Origin: Bdellovibrionales bacterium
Lineage (GTDB): Bacteria > Myxococcota > XYA12-FULL-58-9 > SYDY01
NCBI GenBank assembly: GCA_005801425.1
Contig: SYDY01000019.1
Location: 33,765-97,764, forward strand
Length of the DNA stretch: 64,000 bases
Direction of reading: 5' to 3'
Below are positions 8,473 through 18,704 of the stretch, piece by piece; position 1 is the first letter of the stretch; every line of letters starts with the position of its first letter. The notes beneath the pieces are model-generated. The model was not told where the DNA came from. It made no database searches and was given only the letters and a program-made list of their open reading frames with translations. The translations under genes were made by a program, and so were the position numbers.

Positions 8473-9345
8473 TCAGGCCATAGCCAATTTAAGTGTTGCA
8501 GCGATCATGGATGGATCATGTGTGATGTGGATGCCAGCGGCTTTCATGGCTGCGAATTTTGCAGCCGCAGTGCCTTTGCCACCTGCGATAATAGCGCCTG
8601 CGTGTCCCATCCGTTTGCCGGCCGGGGCTGTGGCGCCTGCAATAAACCCTGCGATGGGCTTGGTCATATTGCTTTGGGCCCACTCGGCCGCTTCTTCTTC
8701 GGCACTGCCACCTATTTCGCCAATCATGATGATCCCATGGGTATTGGGATCTTGATTGAAGAGATCGAGGCAATCGATGAAGTTGGTGCCGTTGATGGGA
8801 TCACCGCCAATACCGATGCAGGTACTTTGTCCAATGCCGAGGGCAGTGAGCTGGCCCACGGCTTCGTACGTCAGTGTGCCCGAACGCGATACCACGCCCA
8901 CATGCCCAGGAAGATGAATGTGTCCTGGCATGATGCCAATTTTGCATTCACCTGGCGTGATCACGCCGGGGCAGTTGGGTCCAATAAGGCGCGTCTTCGA
9001 GCCTTTGAGTGCATGCTTGACCGTTACCATATCCAAGATAGGAATACCCTCGGTGATGCACACCACAAGCGGTAAGCCTGCATCGGCTGCTTCAAGGATC
9101 GCATCGGCAGCAAATGCGGGGGGGACGTAAATAACACTGGCGTTGGCGCCTGTGGCACGTACGGCTTCTGCGACGGTATCAAAGACAGGCACTTTGTCGG
9201 CAAAGAGGGTGCCACCACGTCCTGGTGTGACACCTGCGACGACCTGTGTGCCATATTCCATCATCAACTTGGCGTGGAAGGATCCTGCGCCGCCGGTGAT
9301 GCCTTGAATGATCAATTTCGTGTTTTTATTGACGAGAACGCTCAT
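8473..9345 (-). CDS. sucD: Succinyl-CoA synthetase alpha subunit
   Basis: SucD binds CoA and carries the phospho-histidine of succinyl-CoA synthetase in the TCA cycle. The CoA-binding fold is seen as [16 protein letters not shown], the catalytic histidine is His248 ([16 protein letters not shown]), and [10 protein letters not shown] is conserved. Length (290 aa) matches the family. Its ATG overlaps the sucC stop by 4 nt, so the subunits are translationally coupled. Confidence 0.97.
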   Translation of the reverse strand: MSVLVNKNTKLIIQGITGGAGSFHAKLMMEYGTQVVAGVTPGRGGTLFADKVPVFDTVAEAVRATGANASVIYVPPAFAADAILEAADAGLPLVVCITEGIPILDMVTVKHALKGSKTRLIGPNCPGVITPGECKIGIMPGHIHLPGHVGVVSRSGTLTYEAVGQLTALGIGQSTCIGIGGDPINGTNFIDCLDLFNQDPNTHGIIMIGEIGGSAEEEAAEWAQSNMTKPIAGFIAGATAPAGKRMGHAGAIIAGGKGTAAAKFAAMKAAGIHITHDPSMIAATLKLAMA

Positions 9346-10538
9346 GAAACGCTCCTCCCTGTTGCAGCGGCAACAACTTTCTTTGCCGCATCATGCATAT
9401 CTCCCGCAGGGGTGATCGCAAGTCCGCTTTCGGCCAGAATTTTTTTACCGAGATCGACATTGGTGCCTTCAAGTCGAACAACCAAAGGAACCGCGAGGCC
9501 TACTTCGCGCGCGGCACCCACAACACCATTGGCGATGACGTCACATTTTGCGATACCCGCAAAAATATTGACCAAAATCGCTTTGACGTTGGGATCGGCC
9601 AAAATGATTTTAAAGGCTTGGGTGACTTGGGCTTCCGTCGCTCCGCCGCCCACATCGAGGAAATTTGAAGGCGATCCACCCGCATTTTTGATGCTGTCCA
9701 TGGTGGCCATGGCAAGTCCTGCACCATTCACCAAACACCCGATGCTGCCTTCAAGGGCTACATAGGACAAACCGGCGTCGTGGGCTTCGGTTTCTTTGGG
9801 ATCTTCTTCGTCGATGTCGCGAAGCTCTTGGATCTCGGGATGACGAAAGAGGGCATTCGCGTCAAAAGTGACCTTTGCATCCAACGCTTTGACTTCGCCT
9901 TCGGCGGTGATCACCAACGGATTCACCTCAACGAGCGACGCATCGGTGGCTGTAAACATCGTGTACAAGCCCGCAAATAGTTTTGCGGCCTGAGACGCTG
10001 TTTGGCCTTCGAGCCCCAGGGCCTTGGCGATTTTTCTGCCATGATAGGGCTTCATGCCGGTGGCAGGATCGATACGCTCTGTCATGATGAGCTCGGGTGT
10101 TTCTTCTGCCACCTTTTCGATGTCCATACCGCCTTCGGTACTTACGATGAACGCAACACGGCTGGTGTCGCGATCCAAAACCACACCAGCGTACAGTTCG
10201 GTTGCTATATTGCTCGCTTCTTCAACGAGAATTTGCTTGACCTGCTGCCCCTCGGGGCCTGTCTGATGGGTGATTAGGTGATTGCCTAAGAGGCTTGCTG
10301 CAAATGCAGCAGCATCCTCAGGCGTTTTGACGACTTTGACACCGTGGACGGAGGGATTTTCCCGAAGGGAACCCTTACCACGACCGCCTGCATGAATTTG
10401 CGCTTTCACAACAACGGTGCCGCCTATTTTTAAGGCTGCGTCGCGCGCTTCATCCGGGGTTTTGGCGATGATCCCACGGGGTACGGGAATACCGTATTTC
10501 CGAAATAGTGCCTTGGCTTGAAATTCGTGGATTTTCAC
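9342..10538 (-). CDS. sucC: Succinyl-CoA synthetase beta subunit
   Basis: SucC holds the ATP-grasp domain and nucleotide specificity of succinyl-CoA synthetase. I place the start at GTG 10538 (family N-terminus [19 protein letters not shown]), giving 398 aa against about 390 in relatives. The frame upstream is open but unlike the family. Seen motifs are [14 protein letters not shown] (ATP-grasp) and [17 protein letters not shown] with GGSPSNFLD near the C-terminus. It is the first gene of sucC-sucD-ndk-pfkB and is divergent from greA across a 144-bp spacer. Confidence 0.96.
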   Translation of the reverse strand: MKIHEFQAKALFRKYGIPVPRGIIAKTPDEARDAALKIGGTVVVKAQIHAGGRGKGSLRENPSVHGVKVVKTPEDAAAFAASLLGNHLITHQTGPEGQQVKQILVEEASNIATELYAGVVLDRDTSRVAFIVSTEGGMDIEKVAEETPELIMTERIDPATGMKPYHGRKIAKALGLEGQTASQAAKLFAGLYTMFTATDASLVEVNPLVITAEGEVKALDAKVTFDANALFRHPEIQELRDIDEEDPKETEAHDAGLSYVALEGSIGCLVNGAGLAMATMDSIKNAGGSPSNFLDVGGGATEAQVTQAFKIILADPNVKAILVNIFAGIAKCDVIANGVVGAAREVGLAVPLVVRLEGTNVDLGKKILAESGLAITPAGDMHDAAKKVVAAATGRSVS

Positions 10539-10682
10539 AGGGGTCTCACAGGAAAAAGGGAAACATGTGCTTGTGCGGCGCTTGTAACAGTCCATGAGGT
10601 GGGTGTGCAAGATCGAGTGATGCCACTTTGAGATGGCTCTTTGCTCTTGCTACGACGCTTGTCCGTTGCATATCAAACGCCT

Positions 10683-11156
10683 ATGTCTACATTCCCTCTG
10701 ACCCCCGAAGGCCATGAACGACTCAAGGAAGAGCTGAAAAGGCTTAAAACGGTTGACCGACCTCGGATCAGCCAAGAAATAGGGACGGCCCGTGAGCTGG
10801 GGGATTTGTCTGAAAACTTTGAGTACCATGCGGCCAAAGATCGACAGGGCCTTATTGAAGCTAAAATTCGTATGCTTGAAGATCAGATGTCTCGGGCTGA
10901 AGTGATTGACCCACGCACGTTTTCGGGTGACCGTGTGGTGTTTGGTGCGACAGTAACTATCTTGGACATCGAAACAGACGACGAAAAAACCTATCGCATC
11001 GTGGGTGAATACGAAGCCGATCTGACCCAAGGCAGTATTTCGATCACATCACCCTTGGCCCGCGCACTTATTGGTCGCGAAGTGGGCGATGAAGTACAGA
11101 TCCCTGGGAAAGCAGGAAAACGTACTGTGGAAATTTCGGATGTTATTTTCAAGTGA
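10683..11156 (+). CDS. greA: Transcript cleavage factor GreA
   Basis: GreA rescues backtracked RNA polymerase by stimulating transcript cleavage. The N-terminal coiled coil starts at MSTFPLTPEGHERLKEELKR; its tip has ELGDLSENFEYHAAKDRQ, with the acidic residues that reach the polymerase active site. The C-terminal domain reads SITSPLARALIGREVGDEV. Length is 157 aa. The ATG at 10683 gives the family N-terminus and the longer frame is not supported. Its stop overlaps the recG start (GTGA), so the two are coupled. Confidence 0.96.
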   Translation: MSTFPLTPEGHERLKEELKRLKTVDRPRISQEIGTARELGDLSENFEYHAAKDRQGLIEAKIRMLEDQMSRAEVIDPRTFSGDRVVFGATVTILDIETDDEKTYRIVGEYEADLTQGSISITSPLARALIGREVGDEVQIPGKAGKRTVEISDVIFK

Positions 11157-13570
11157 GTGTTTTTTTAGATCTTCTCGATATTCTTGAAGCGCCGTTGCGT
11201 ATTGCCAAACAAGGCCCCGAACAATTTTTACGCATTGCGGACTTGGGCCCTACGCTTATTCGGATGCTTGATCGCGTGGACGCACATGGGTTGTTAGAAC
11301 CGCAAAAAATGTGGGTAAAAACGTTTCGTGAACGTTGTGCGCATATTTCTACGGAAGCGCGTTCGGGTCATCGTGAGGCGATCGCTCTTTGGGGCTTGAT
11401 TCAAGCAGCGCGAGTCGTGCCTGTTGTCGCAACTAAAGTCGTTGCATCTGCGAATGCACTCGCACCGGATGCATTGGTGCAATACGTGAAAGGTGTTGGT
11501 CCGAAGCTTGCAACATCATTGAATGAACATGGGATCCTCACTGTTGCAGATCTGCTTTGTTATTTTCCACGACGCTTTGAAGGGCATCAGGGGACTTCTG
11601 TTGCGCAATTGATGCCCGAGATGACAGCCTCTGTTTTTGTCACAGTGGCGCGTGTGCCACAATTGCGTGGCTTTGGTGGCAAAACATCGCTTTCTGTATT
11701 GGTGCGCGATGATTCTGGATTTGTGCAATTGAAATGGTTTCGTGTCCCGGGTGGAAAAACGTTTGCCGATAAATTCCAGATGGGTCGCAAGCTGCGTGCC
11801 ACAGGAAAAACAAGCAGCTTCGGCAATCAAATGCAAATGGTTCACCCTACGGTTGTCTTTGATGGTGACGCCGAAATCCAAGCGCCATCGGATGCCATTG
11901 TTTCGTGGTATTCTGAGATCCCAGGCGTACGTCAGCAGCATCTTCGAAAAATAATTGTTGCAGCTTCTGGAAGTATTGCCGCACTCCATGATCCGTTGCC
12001 TGTGACGCTGCGGAAAATGCGAGGTCTTCCTGCTTTGCGTGATTGTGCGCAGGCATTGCATTTTCCCGAAGATCTTAAAGCCGTGGATACGCTCAATGAA
12101 CGCAAAACACCATGGCAACGTCGTTTGGCCTATGAAGAATTTTTACTGCTGCAACTTGCCATGCTTCGAAGAAAACAAGTGGGGACAAAATCGTCTGGCC
12201 TTGCATTGTCGAAACTTAAATTGACAGAACGTGCAGCGCGTTTGTTTCCGTTTCCACTCACAGGTGCGCAAAAACGTGTGCTCGATATTCTTGAGCGCGA
12301 TATGGGTTCAGGACATGCCATGCAGCGTTTATTGCAAGGCGATGTGGGCAGTGGAAAAACAGCGGTAGCATTATCGGCCGCAGCGGGTGTGGTGAGCTCG
12401 GGATATCAAGCGGCGATCATGGTTCCTACGGAAGTTCTGGCCGACCAGCATTTTCGAGGTGCGAAAAAATGGCTTGAGCCTCAAGGGATCCGTGTGGCGT
12501 TGCTGACGGGTGGAATGCGAACGGCTGGGCGTCGTGCGGTGTTGGAAGAATTGGCATCCGGTCAGTTGGATGTGGTGATTGGAACCCATGCGCTGATCCA
12601 AGACGGGGTACAATTTAAATGTCTTGGTCTTGCGGTCATCGACGAACAGCATCGTTTTGGTGTTTTACAGCGGGCGAGCTTGGCATCGTTTGATCGATCA
12701 GGATCTCATGTGCTTCCTCACACGTTGGTAATGACTGCAACACCTATTCCACGCACGCTTGCCATGACGGTGTATGGTGATTTGGATGTGGCTATTCTTG
12801 ATGAATTGCCGCCAGGACGAACGCCGATCAAGACCTATTTGTGTCGCGAGAAAGAGCGTGAAGATGTTTACGCGAAAGTGCGTGTGGCAATCACCGAAGG
12901 GCGGCAAGCCTATGTTGTTCTTCCGTTGGTGGAAGATTCGGACAAAGAAGGTGTTGAGCATTTGCGATCGGCCACAGAAACTGCAGAAGAACTTTCCGGT
13001 GGTTTTTTGCATGGCTTGCGTGTTGGTCTTTTGCACGGCCGTATGAGCAGCTACGACAAAGATACGGCTTTGCGTGATTTTGCAGCCGGTGAGATCCAAG
13101 TGCTTGTTTCTACCACGGTGATTGAAGTCGGTATCGATGTGGCCAATGCCACGGTGATGGTCATCGAAAATGCAGAACGTTTTGGTTTAAGCCAATTGCA
13201 TCAATTGCGTGGACGCGTGGGGCGCGGTGCACACGCGAGTACGTGTTATTTGGTGCCAGGTTTCACCCGTTCAGAAGATGCATGGCAACGACTTTCTGTC
13301 ATGACAAAAACATCCGATGGATTTGTGATTGCCGAAGAAGATCTAGCGATCCGAGGTCCGGGTGATTTTGTGGGGATCCGTCAGGCGGGTGTACCGCTTC
13401 TTAGTTATGCCAATCTTGCCCGCGATGGTGATTTGTTGGAAGTTGCCCGTGATGATGCCCGTGCTATTTTGCAAGAAGATCCTGAACTTACCCATGACGT
13501 TCATCAAGCGCTAAGGCTGACACTTGAGGAGCGCTGGGAGAAACGTTTGGGGCTTGCGGCGGTGGCTTAG
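11153..13570 (+). CDS. recG: ATP-dependent DNA helicase RecG
   Basis: RecG remodels stalled replication forks and Holliday junctions. Visible parts are the wedge/OB domain (LLCYFPRRFEG at about 145), Walker A GDVGSGKTAVALSAAAG (about 400), DExH box VIDEQHRFG, TATPIPRTLAM and helicase motif VI (QLRGRVGRG). At 805 aa it exceeds E. coli RecG (693 aa) because of an N-terminal helical extension of about 110 residues, which is common in delta-proteobacteria and Gram-negative relatives. Translation begins at a GTG that overlaps the greA stop. Confidence 0.96.
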   Translation: MSVFLDLLDILEAPLRIAKQGPEQFLRIADLGPTLIRMLDRVDAHGLLEPQKMWVKTFRERCAHISTEARSGHREAIALWGLIQAARVVPVVATKVVASANALAPDALVQYVKGVGPKLATSLNEHGILTVADLLCYFPRRFEGHQGTSVAQLMPEMTASVFVTVARVPQLRGFGGKTSLSVLVRDDSGFVQLKWFRVPGGKTFADKFQMGRKLRATGKTSSFGNQMQMVHPTVVFDGDAEIQAPSDAIVSWYSEIPGVRQQHLRKIIVAASGSIAALHDPLPVTLRKMRGLPALRDCAQALHFPEDLKAVDTLNERKTPWQRRLAYEEFLLLQLAMLRRKQVGTKSSGLALSKLKLTERAARLFPFPLTGAQKRVLDILERDMGSGHAMQRLLQGDVGSGKTAVALSAAAGVVSSGYQAAIMVPTEVLADQHFRGAKKWLEPQGIRVALLTGGMRTAGRRAVLEELASGQLDVVIGTHALIQDGVQFKCLGLAVIDEQHRFGVLQRASLASFDRSGSHVLPHTLVMTATPIPRTLAMTVYGDLDVAILDELPPGRTPIKTYLCREKEREDVYAKVRVAITEGRQAYVVLPLVEDSDKEGVEHLRSATETAEELSGGFLHGLRVGLLHGRMSSYDKDTALRDFAAGEIQVLVSTTVIEVGIDVANATVMVIENAERFGLSQLHQLRGRVGRGAHASTCYLVPGFTRSEDAWQRLSVMTKTSDGFVIAEEDLAIRGPGDFVGIRQAGVPLLSYANLARDGDLLEVARDDARAILQEDPELTHDVHQALRLTLEERWEKRLGLAAVA

Positions 13571-13659
13571 AGCTATCTTCGATTGCCAAGATCCTTGGCG
13601 GTTTCAATAATTCGAGGTATTTACATAGATAGGGGTGGGAGCAACGCGAGGTGGTAGTT

Positions 13660-14997
13660 ATGAACCCAGGAAAGTCCTCCCATCGACCTTTGTCCGATAC
13701 AACGCGGCTTGGTTTGATAGGTCTCGGCACTGTGGGGGGGGGCGTTGCGGAGATCCTCGCTAAGCATCAAGATCTCATTGTTGCGCGTTCAGGTGCGAGT
13801 ATGGAAATTGTACGTGCCGCCGTGCGTGATGTTGATCGCGTGCGAGAAGGTGCGGCGCACCACGTTCGGTTGACGACTAAGATCGAAGATATTGTGTCGG
13901 CACCTGATGTCGACATTGTGGTGGAGCTGATGGGCGGTGTTGACGCAGCCTATAAACATATTAGGCGTGCACTTGAGAACGGTAAGCCTGTGGTGACCGC
14001 AAACAAGGCGGTATTGGCGCAACATGGTCCGGAGCTTTATGCTATTGCAGCGGCACATGGTGTTGACGTTTATTTTGAAGCGGCTGTGGCGGGTGGGATC
14101 CCGATCATTCGTACGATGCGTGAAGGATTGGCGGCAGATAGGATCACGGCAGTGCGTGGGATCCTTAATGGCACGACCAATTTTGTTTTAGGGCTCATGG
14201 GTGAAGGGCAAAGTTACGGTGAAGCACTGGCGGAAGCGCAACGTCGTGGTTATGCCGAGTCAGATCCTACTATCGATGTGAATGGTCGCGATGCGGCTGA
14301 TAAGCTGACGATATTGGCCCATCTTGCGTATGGCGTTGAAGTGCGACCTCAGGATTTTCCTGTGGTAGGGATAGAGTCGCTTACGCCGGAAGTTTTGCGC
14401 GATGCCCATGATCTGGGTTTTGCGGTTAAGCTTTTGGGGATTGCAAAGCGTGTGGGTTCAAGTCGTGCCATGCGTTTGGACTTGCGTGTTCACCCTACGT
14501 TTGTACCCCTAGAACACCAATTGGCGTCTGTGCCTGGCGCACAAAATGCTATTTCGGTCGTAAGTGATGCACTTGGGCAAACGTTGTACCAAGGTCCAGG
14601 TGCGGGTGGCATGCCTACAGGCAGCGCTGTGGTATCCGATCTTATCGAGGCTGCGCGCAGTTTGCGATTGGGCGTATCTGGGCGGGTTAAGGCGAGCCGC
14701 AAAGCAGCCATGGCCCTTGTGGATCCTGCAGATGCGCGTGCCTGTTTTTATTTGCGTTTTCTCGTAGACGACAAACCAGGCGTTCTTGCAGCGATCACAC
14801 GCATTCTTGCCGATCATAAAATCAGTCTTGAGACGGTACTTCAACGCAGCCGTTGTAAAATCGATGGTGATGTTCCGTTGCTTCTTGTGACCCACGAAAC
14901 AACCCAAGGTGCTGTGGACGCTGCGATCCAAGAAGTTAAAAAACTACGTACAGTGCGCAACGGGCATCATCATGTGCCGATCATGGAGGTCATGTAG
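13660..14997 (+). CDS. hom: Homoserine dehydrogenase with C-terminal ACT domain
   Basis: This enzyme reduces aspartate semialdehyde to homoserine, feeding threonine and methionine. The NAD(P)-binding motif is LIGLGTVGGGVAEIL, followed by TANKAVLAQHG and the catalytic region ILNGTTNFVLGLM, with YAESDPTIDVNGRDAADK. The C-terminus (from about residue 360) is an ACT regulatory domain (FYLRFLVDDKPGVLAAITRIL), suggesting feedback by threonine. GAGGTGG lies 5 nt before the ATG at 13660; a GTG at 13651 is an alternative. Length is 445 aa. Confidence 0.95.
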   Translation: MNPGKSSHRPLSDTTRLGLIGLGTVGGGVAEILAKHQDLIVARSGASMEIVRAAVRDVDRVREGAAHHVRLTTKIEDIVSAPDVDIVVELMGGVDAAYKHIRRALENGKPVVTANKAVLAQHGPELYAIAAAHGVDVYFEAAVAGGIPIIRTMREGLAADRITAVRGILNGTTNFVLGLMGEGQSYGEALAEAQRRGYAESDPTIDVNGRDAADKLTILAHLAYGVEVRPQDFPVVGIESLTPEVLRDAHDLGFAVKLLGIAKRVGSSRAMRLDLRVHPTFVPLEHQLASVPGAQNAISVVSDALGQTLYQGPGAGGMPTGSAVVSDLIEAARSLRLGVSGRVKASRKAAMALVDPADARACFYLRFLVDDKPGVLAAITRILADHKISLETVLQRSRCKIDGDVPLLLVTHETTQGAVDAAIQEVKKLRTVRNGHHHVPIMEVM

Positions 14998-15106
14998 GGC
15001 GAATTTCTAAAAATAAATGAAAATAAACCTTGTTCTGTTCTTAAGTTGTCCCTACCTTTTAGGTAGAGCCCGCAATCACCTTAGGGTGAAGAAAGGACAA
15101 AGCATC

Positions 15107-15301
15107 GTGCTCACCGCCTTGATCATTGAGCAGGTTAAACGGCGTGAACGTGAGAAAGCTTATCAAAAGGAACGTCCTTTTCTGGAAGTTCCAAGACCCC
15201 ATCCCGACGATGAACGTCGTCAGGAACGAAATGGGGGATTTCAAAAACAAAACAATAACGATGAAACGGCACCGCGTGGGGTGATTGTCATTCAGTTGTA
15301 A
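15107..15301 (+). CDS. Small charged protein of unknown function
   Basis: This is a predicted 64-aa protein beginning at a GTG with AAAGGA 9 nt upstream. An amphipathic helix (LTALIIEQVKRREREKAY) is followed by a Pro- and Arg-rich middle (FLEVPRPHPDDERRQE) and a hydrophobic end (RGVIVIQL). This layout resembles small orphan proteins I have seen in delta-proteobacteria, but I know no function. An upstream in-frame ATG at 15017 has no ribosome-binding site. A small hairpin (CTACC-TTTTA-GGTAG, 15052-15066) lies in the leader. The end overlaps the trpD end by 14 nt on the opposite strand. Confidence 0.55.
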   Translation: MLTALIIEQVKRREREKAYQKERPFLEVPRPHPDDERRQERNGGFQKQNNNDETAPRGVIVIQL

Positions 15302-16304
15302 TAGCGATCAGCGCATCGAGGCGCCCAAGGGCTTCTCCTGAACTGAGGATCTCGTGGGCGCGCTCTGTTCCTTGTTTGAGATCGCGGGCTTTGCCTGCAA
15401 TGCAAATCGCTGCTCCTGCGTTGATTGCCACGGCATCGCGCATTGCACCTTTGTTTTTTCCACGCAAAATTTCGCGCATGATCTCTGCATTTCTTTTGGC
15501 GTCCCCACCTGCAAGATCGTCAATGTTTGCACGGGCAATGCCTACGTCTTCAGGGCGGATTGTAAATTCGCGTACTCCAGTGCCTGTCCATTCTGCCACA
15601 TGGGTATCAGCACAAACGCTGATTTCATCCAGTCCATCATCGCTATGAACAACCCAGGCTCGCAATGTGCCGAGTCTACCGAGTGCTCCGGCAAGTGGAA
15701 CAAGAAAATGCTTGCTGAATACGCCCATCAATTGGTGCGTCGCATGGGCTGGGTTGGTAAGAGGCCCAAGTAAATTAAAGAGTGTGCGTACGCCCAATGT
15801 TTGTCGCACGGTGGCGGCATGTCGCATGGCAGGATGAAATTCTGGCGCGAACAAAAATCCGATCCCTGCTTCGCGAATACATCGCTGCACAACATCGAGA
15901 GGCGCTGCAATATTAACACCGGAAGCAACCAGTACATCGGCGCTGCCCGATTTGCTGCTGATGGCGCGATTGCCGTGTTTGGCAACGGTGATGCCTGCTG
16001 CGGCCACCACAAAAGAAACCGCCGTAGATATGTTGAATGTGTGCGCGCCGTCGCCTCCCGTGCCACATGTGTCAAAAATGGGCGTGTCGGCTTTGATGTG
16101 TATGGCAGACATACGTGAGCGCATGGCCTCTGCGGCGCCAGTGATCTCATCAACGGTTTCGCCTTTGCAGCGAAGTGCAATCAAAAACCCGGCAATCTGA
16201 ATTTCATGAACTTTACCATCCATGATCTCACCCATCGTACGTCGCATCACATCTTGGGGGAGATGTTTTCCATCGATGAGTGTTTTGATTTGATCGGTTA
16301 ACAC
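15288..16304 (-). CDS. trpD: Anthranilate phosphoribosyltransferase
   Basis: TrpD joins anthranilate to PRPP, the second step of tryptophan synthesis. The PRPP loop reads [16 protein letters not shown] (about residue 80), followed by the [17 protein letters not shown] segment and GPLTNPA, all family hallmarks. Length 338 aa is normal. Its start overlaps the trpG end by 7 nt, so trpE-trpG-trpD are a coupled unit; trpC, trpF, trpB and trpA are not in the window. Confidence 0.96.
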   Translation of the reverse strand: MLTDQIKTLIDGKHLPQDVMRRTMGEIMDGKVHEIQIAGFLIALRCKGETVDEITGAAEAMRSRMSAIHIKADTPIFDTCGTGGDGAHTFNISTAVSFVVAAAGITVAKHGNRAISSKSGSADVLVASGVNIAAPLDVVQRCIREAGIGFLFAPEFHPAMRHAATVRQTLGVRTLFNLLGPLTNPAHATHQLMGVFSKHFLVPLAGALGRLGTLRAWVVHSDDGLDEISVCADTHVAEWTGTGVREFTIRPEDVGIARANIDDLAGGDAKRNAEIMREILRGKNKGAMRDAVAINAGAAICIAGKARDLKQGTERAHEILSSGEALGRLDALIAITTE

Positions 16305-16867
16305 GCGAGAAACCCTTCCAGAAGCTTTTTGCCGTGTTCTGTGAGAATCGATTCCGGATGAAACTGCACACCTTCCGCGCCGGTGGGTTGGTGTCTTATT
16401 CCCATGATTTCTTTCGGATTGTTGTGCACGGTGGCACTTATTTTAAAATCACGGGGAAGAGAGTTTTTATCGACAATCAACGAATGATAGCGGGTGGCCG
16501 CAAAGGGCTGTGGCATAAAACGAAAAATCGTTTTTCCATCATGGGCAATCTGCGATGTTTTTCCATGCATAATACGATCGGCACGAACGACGCGCCCCCC
16601 GAAGGCTTGCGCAAGCGCCTGATGGCCCAGACAAACACCGAGCAAAGGGATTCGTCCTGCAAAATAGCGAATAGCATCCAGTGAAATGCCTGCACTGTCG
16701 GGATTTCCGGGGCCTGGTGAAATAAGAATACGCGCTGGTTTCATATCAGCGATTTCTTGCACGGAGGCGGCATCATTGCGCACGACATGAACCTCGGCGC
16801 CAAGCTCACAGAGGTATTGATAAATGTTGTAGGTAAACGAATCATAGTTATCGATAATGACTATCAT
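16298..16867 (-). CDS. trpG: Anthranilate synthase glutaminase subunit
   Basis: TrpG is the class-I glutamine amidotransferase that supplies ammonia to TrpE. The catalytic Cys is in [16 protein letters not shown], and the His-Glu pair is in [13 protein letters not shown]. The N-terminus [19 protein letters not shown] is the family signature. Length is 189 aa. The ATG overlaps the trpE stop by 4 nt (16864-16867). Confidence 0.97.
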   Translation of the reverse strand: MIVIIDNYDSFTYNIYQYLCELGAEVHVVRNDAASVQEIADMKPARILISPGPGNPDSAGISLDAIRYFAGRIPLLGVCLGHQALAQAFGGRVVRADRIMHGKTSQIAHDGKTIFRFMPQPFAATRYHSLIVDKNSLPRDFKISATVHNNPKEIMGIRHQPTGAEGVQFHPESILTEHGKKLLEGFLAC

Positions 16868-18267
16868 CTTTTACACCCCGATGCTGCCCATTCTGCGGCA
16901 CGAAAGACTGCGCGGGCTTTGTGTTCTGTTTCATCGGCTTCTTTGACAGGATCGCTGTCATCGACAATGCCTGCACCGGCTTGCATCACAAAAGTATGAT
17001 CTATTTTTGTGAGCGTACGAATGGCAATGCCAAAGTTTGCATCGCCATTGGGGCAAAAATATCCGACTGCGCCGCCATAAATACCCCGCCTGCGATTTTC
17101 TAGTTCGTCGATAATTTGCATGGCGCGAACTTTTGGGGCGCCGCTGAGTGTGCCTGCGGGAAATGCGGCACGCAGTGCATCAAAAGCCGTAAATGAAGGG
17201 TCGAGCATGCCATCTACTTGGCTTACGATGTGCATGACATGTGAATAGTTTTCGACGACCATGAGTTCGCTCACTTGTACAGAACCTGGGACAGCAACGC
17301 GCCCAATATCGTTTCGGCCCAGATCGACAAGCATGATATGTTCGGCGATTTCTTTGGGATCCGATAAAAGATCGCGTGCATGTTGCGCATCTTTTTCTTT
17401 ATTGTGGCTGCGTGGCCTTGTCCCTGCAATGGGACGCACGGTGATCTTTCTTTCCTGAACACGCACCATTACTTCGGGCGATGCACCTGATATTTGTAGA
17501 TTGGGCACGTCAAAATGAAACATGTAGGGCGATGGATTGATCATGCGAAGACCACGATACACATCAAATGCGTGGCTTGTTGCGGGCAATTCAAATCGGC
17601 GTGACAAAACAACTTGGATGATGTCGCCTTGCTTGATGTGTTGTTTTGCCATTTTCACCCTTTCAATGAACGCTTCACGACTGTCGATGGCAATAGGTTC
17701 ATGCCATTCGGAAATTTTCGGAAGTTCATGAGGCAATCCTTCTGCCAGCGCTGCCATACTTTTTCCAAGGATCTCCTGATTCGATGCATAGAGGGTGAGG
17801 GTGTGTTCGTGATTGTTAAAGGCAGCCAATAATTCGGGTTCAAAAAAATAAAGATCGGGAACTTCGGCTTTCCCAGGGGGCGTGCCTTTTTGGAGAATAG
17901 GCTCAAAACCGCGAACGGCATCGTAAGCGACGTAACCGAATATCCCGCCCACAAAGGGCGGCGTGCCTGGCGCATGTTGAAGCGGATTTTTTAACAGACA
18001 TTCTTCGAGCGCTGTTAACGGATCACTGCAGGCAATGTGTTGTATGCCGGAGGTATTTGTGACTGTAAGCGTGTTCTCGCCCACATGAAACACACGTTTT
18101 GCTCCAAAACCTAGGACCGAATTTGCCGACCATTGCCGTGGTCCTTCAACACTCTCGAGAAGAAAACTGTGGGACCATCCCATACGCCGCAATTTTAAAT
18201 ACGTACTGACAGGGGTATCCAAATCAGCATGCAGGCATTGAATTGCATATTTTTCATTTATGGTCAT
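16864..18267 (-). CDS. trpE: Anthranilate synthase component I
   Basis: TrpE turns chorismate into anthranilate with ammonia from TrpG. The chorismate-binding domain is clear: [52 protein letters not shown] and [12 protein letters not shown]. An N-terminal [19 protein letters not shown] region corresponds to the LLESx10S tryptophan feedback site of TrpE, so the enzyme is probably inhibited by tryptophan. Length 467 aa is at the short end of the family. It follows the AMIN-like gene by 16 bp. Confidence 0.96.
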   Translation of the reverse strand: MTINEKYAIQCLHADLDTPVSTYLKLRRMGWSHSFLLESVEGPRQWSANSVLGFGAKRVFHVGENTLTVTNTSGIQHIACSDPLTALEECLLKNPLQHAPGTPPFVGGIFGYVAYDAVRGFEPILQKGTPPGKAEVPDLYFFEPELLAAFNNHEHTLTLYASNQEILGKSMAALAEGLPHELPKISEWHEPIAIDSREAFIERVKMAKQHIKQGDIIQVVLSRRFELPATSHAFDVYRGLRMINPSPYMFHFDVPNLQISGASPEVMVRVQERKITVRPIAGTRPRSHNKEKDAQHARDLLSDPKEIAEHIMLVDLGRNDIGRVAVPGSVQVSELMVVENYSHVMHIVSQVDGMLDPSFTAFDALRAAFPAGTLSGAPKVRAMQIIDELENRRRGIYGGAVGYFCPNGDANFGIAIRTLTKIDHTFVMQAGAGIVDDSDPVKEADETEHKARAVFRAAEWAASGCKR

Positions 18268-18283
18268 GTATGTCGATATTTAG

Positions 18284-18667
18284 TCAGTTGTGGTGTGCAA
18301 AGTCCATGGTGATGAGCTCGTCTCGCTGATCATGGGTGAAGGGGAGATCAGGGGCTTTTAGAAAGATGTCGATCCATACGGTGGGGCTTTGTGCGGTGGT
18401 GTGTTGCGGCGCTATCCAGAGAACCGAGCTATCGAAATAACGGGTGTCGAGAGGTCGCCTGTCGTTGGCGATCGGGATTGTTCCGTTGGGCAGTGTGATC
18501 CTTACAATATCGGGCGCGATGCGTTTGATTTCAGGCGTACAATGCCCATGGGTCGCAATGAATATGCGCGAGGCTTCTTGGTAATGCTGAAAGCCGATCC
18601 GCTTGACGTCACAGTCATTGTTGAAAAGTTGGGATTGTCCAAAAAGCAGAAATACCCAAAAAGCCAT
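18284..18667 (-). CDS. Small exported protein, possibly AMIN domain
   Basis: This is a predicted 127-aa protein starting at the ATG at 18667, just after the folC stop. Residues 1-13 (MAFWVFLLFGQSQ) are a short hydrophobic signal. The rest has the strand pattern of an AMIN domain: VKRIGFQHYQEASRIFIATHG, IKRIAPDIVRITLPN, and a WIDIFLKAPDLPF strand. AMIN domains target envelope proteins to the division site or peptidoglycan. The match is by pattern only. It sits between folC and trpE, probably in the same transcript. An earlier in-frame ATG at 18727 would overlap folC. Confidence 0.5.
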   Translation of the reverse strand: MAFWVFLLFGQSQLFNNDCDVKRIGFQHYQEASRIFIATHGHCTPEIKRIAPDIVRITLPNGTIPIANDRRPLDTRYFDSSVLWIAPQHTTAQSPTVWIDIFLKAPDLPFTHDQRDELITMDFAHHN

Positions 18668-18704
18668 GAATGTGATTTTAGTGGGAATGGCGTGATGTTG
18701 CCAA

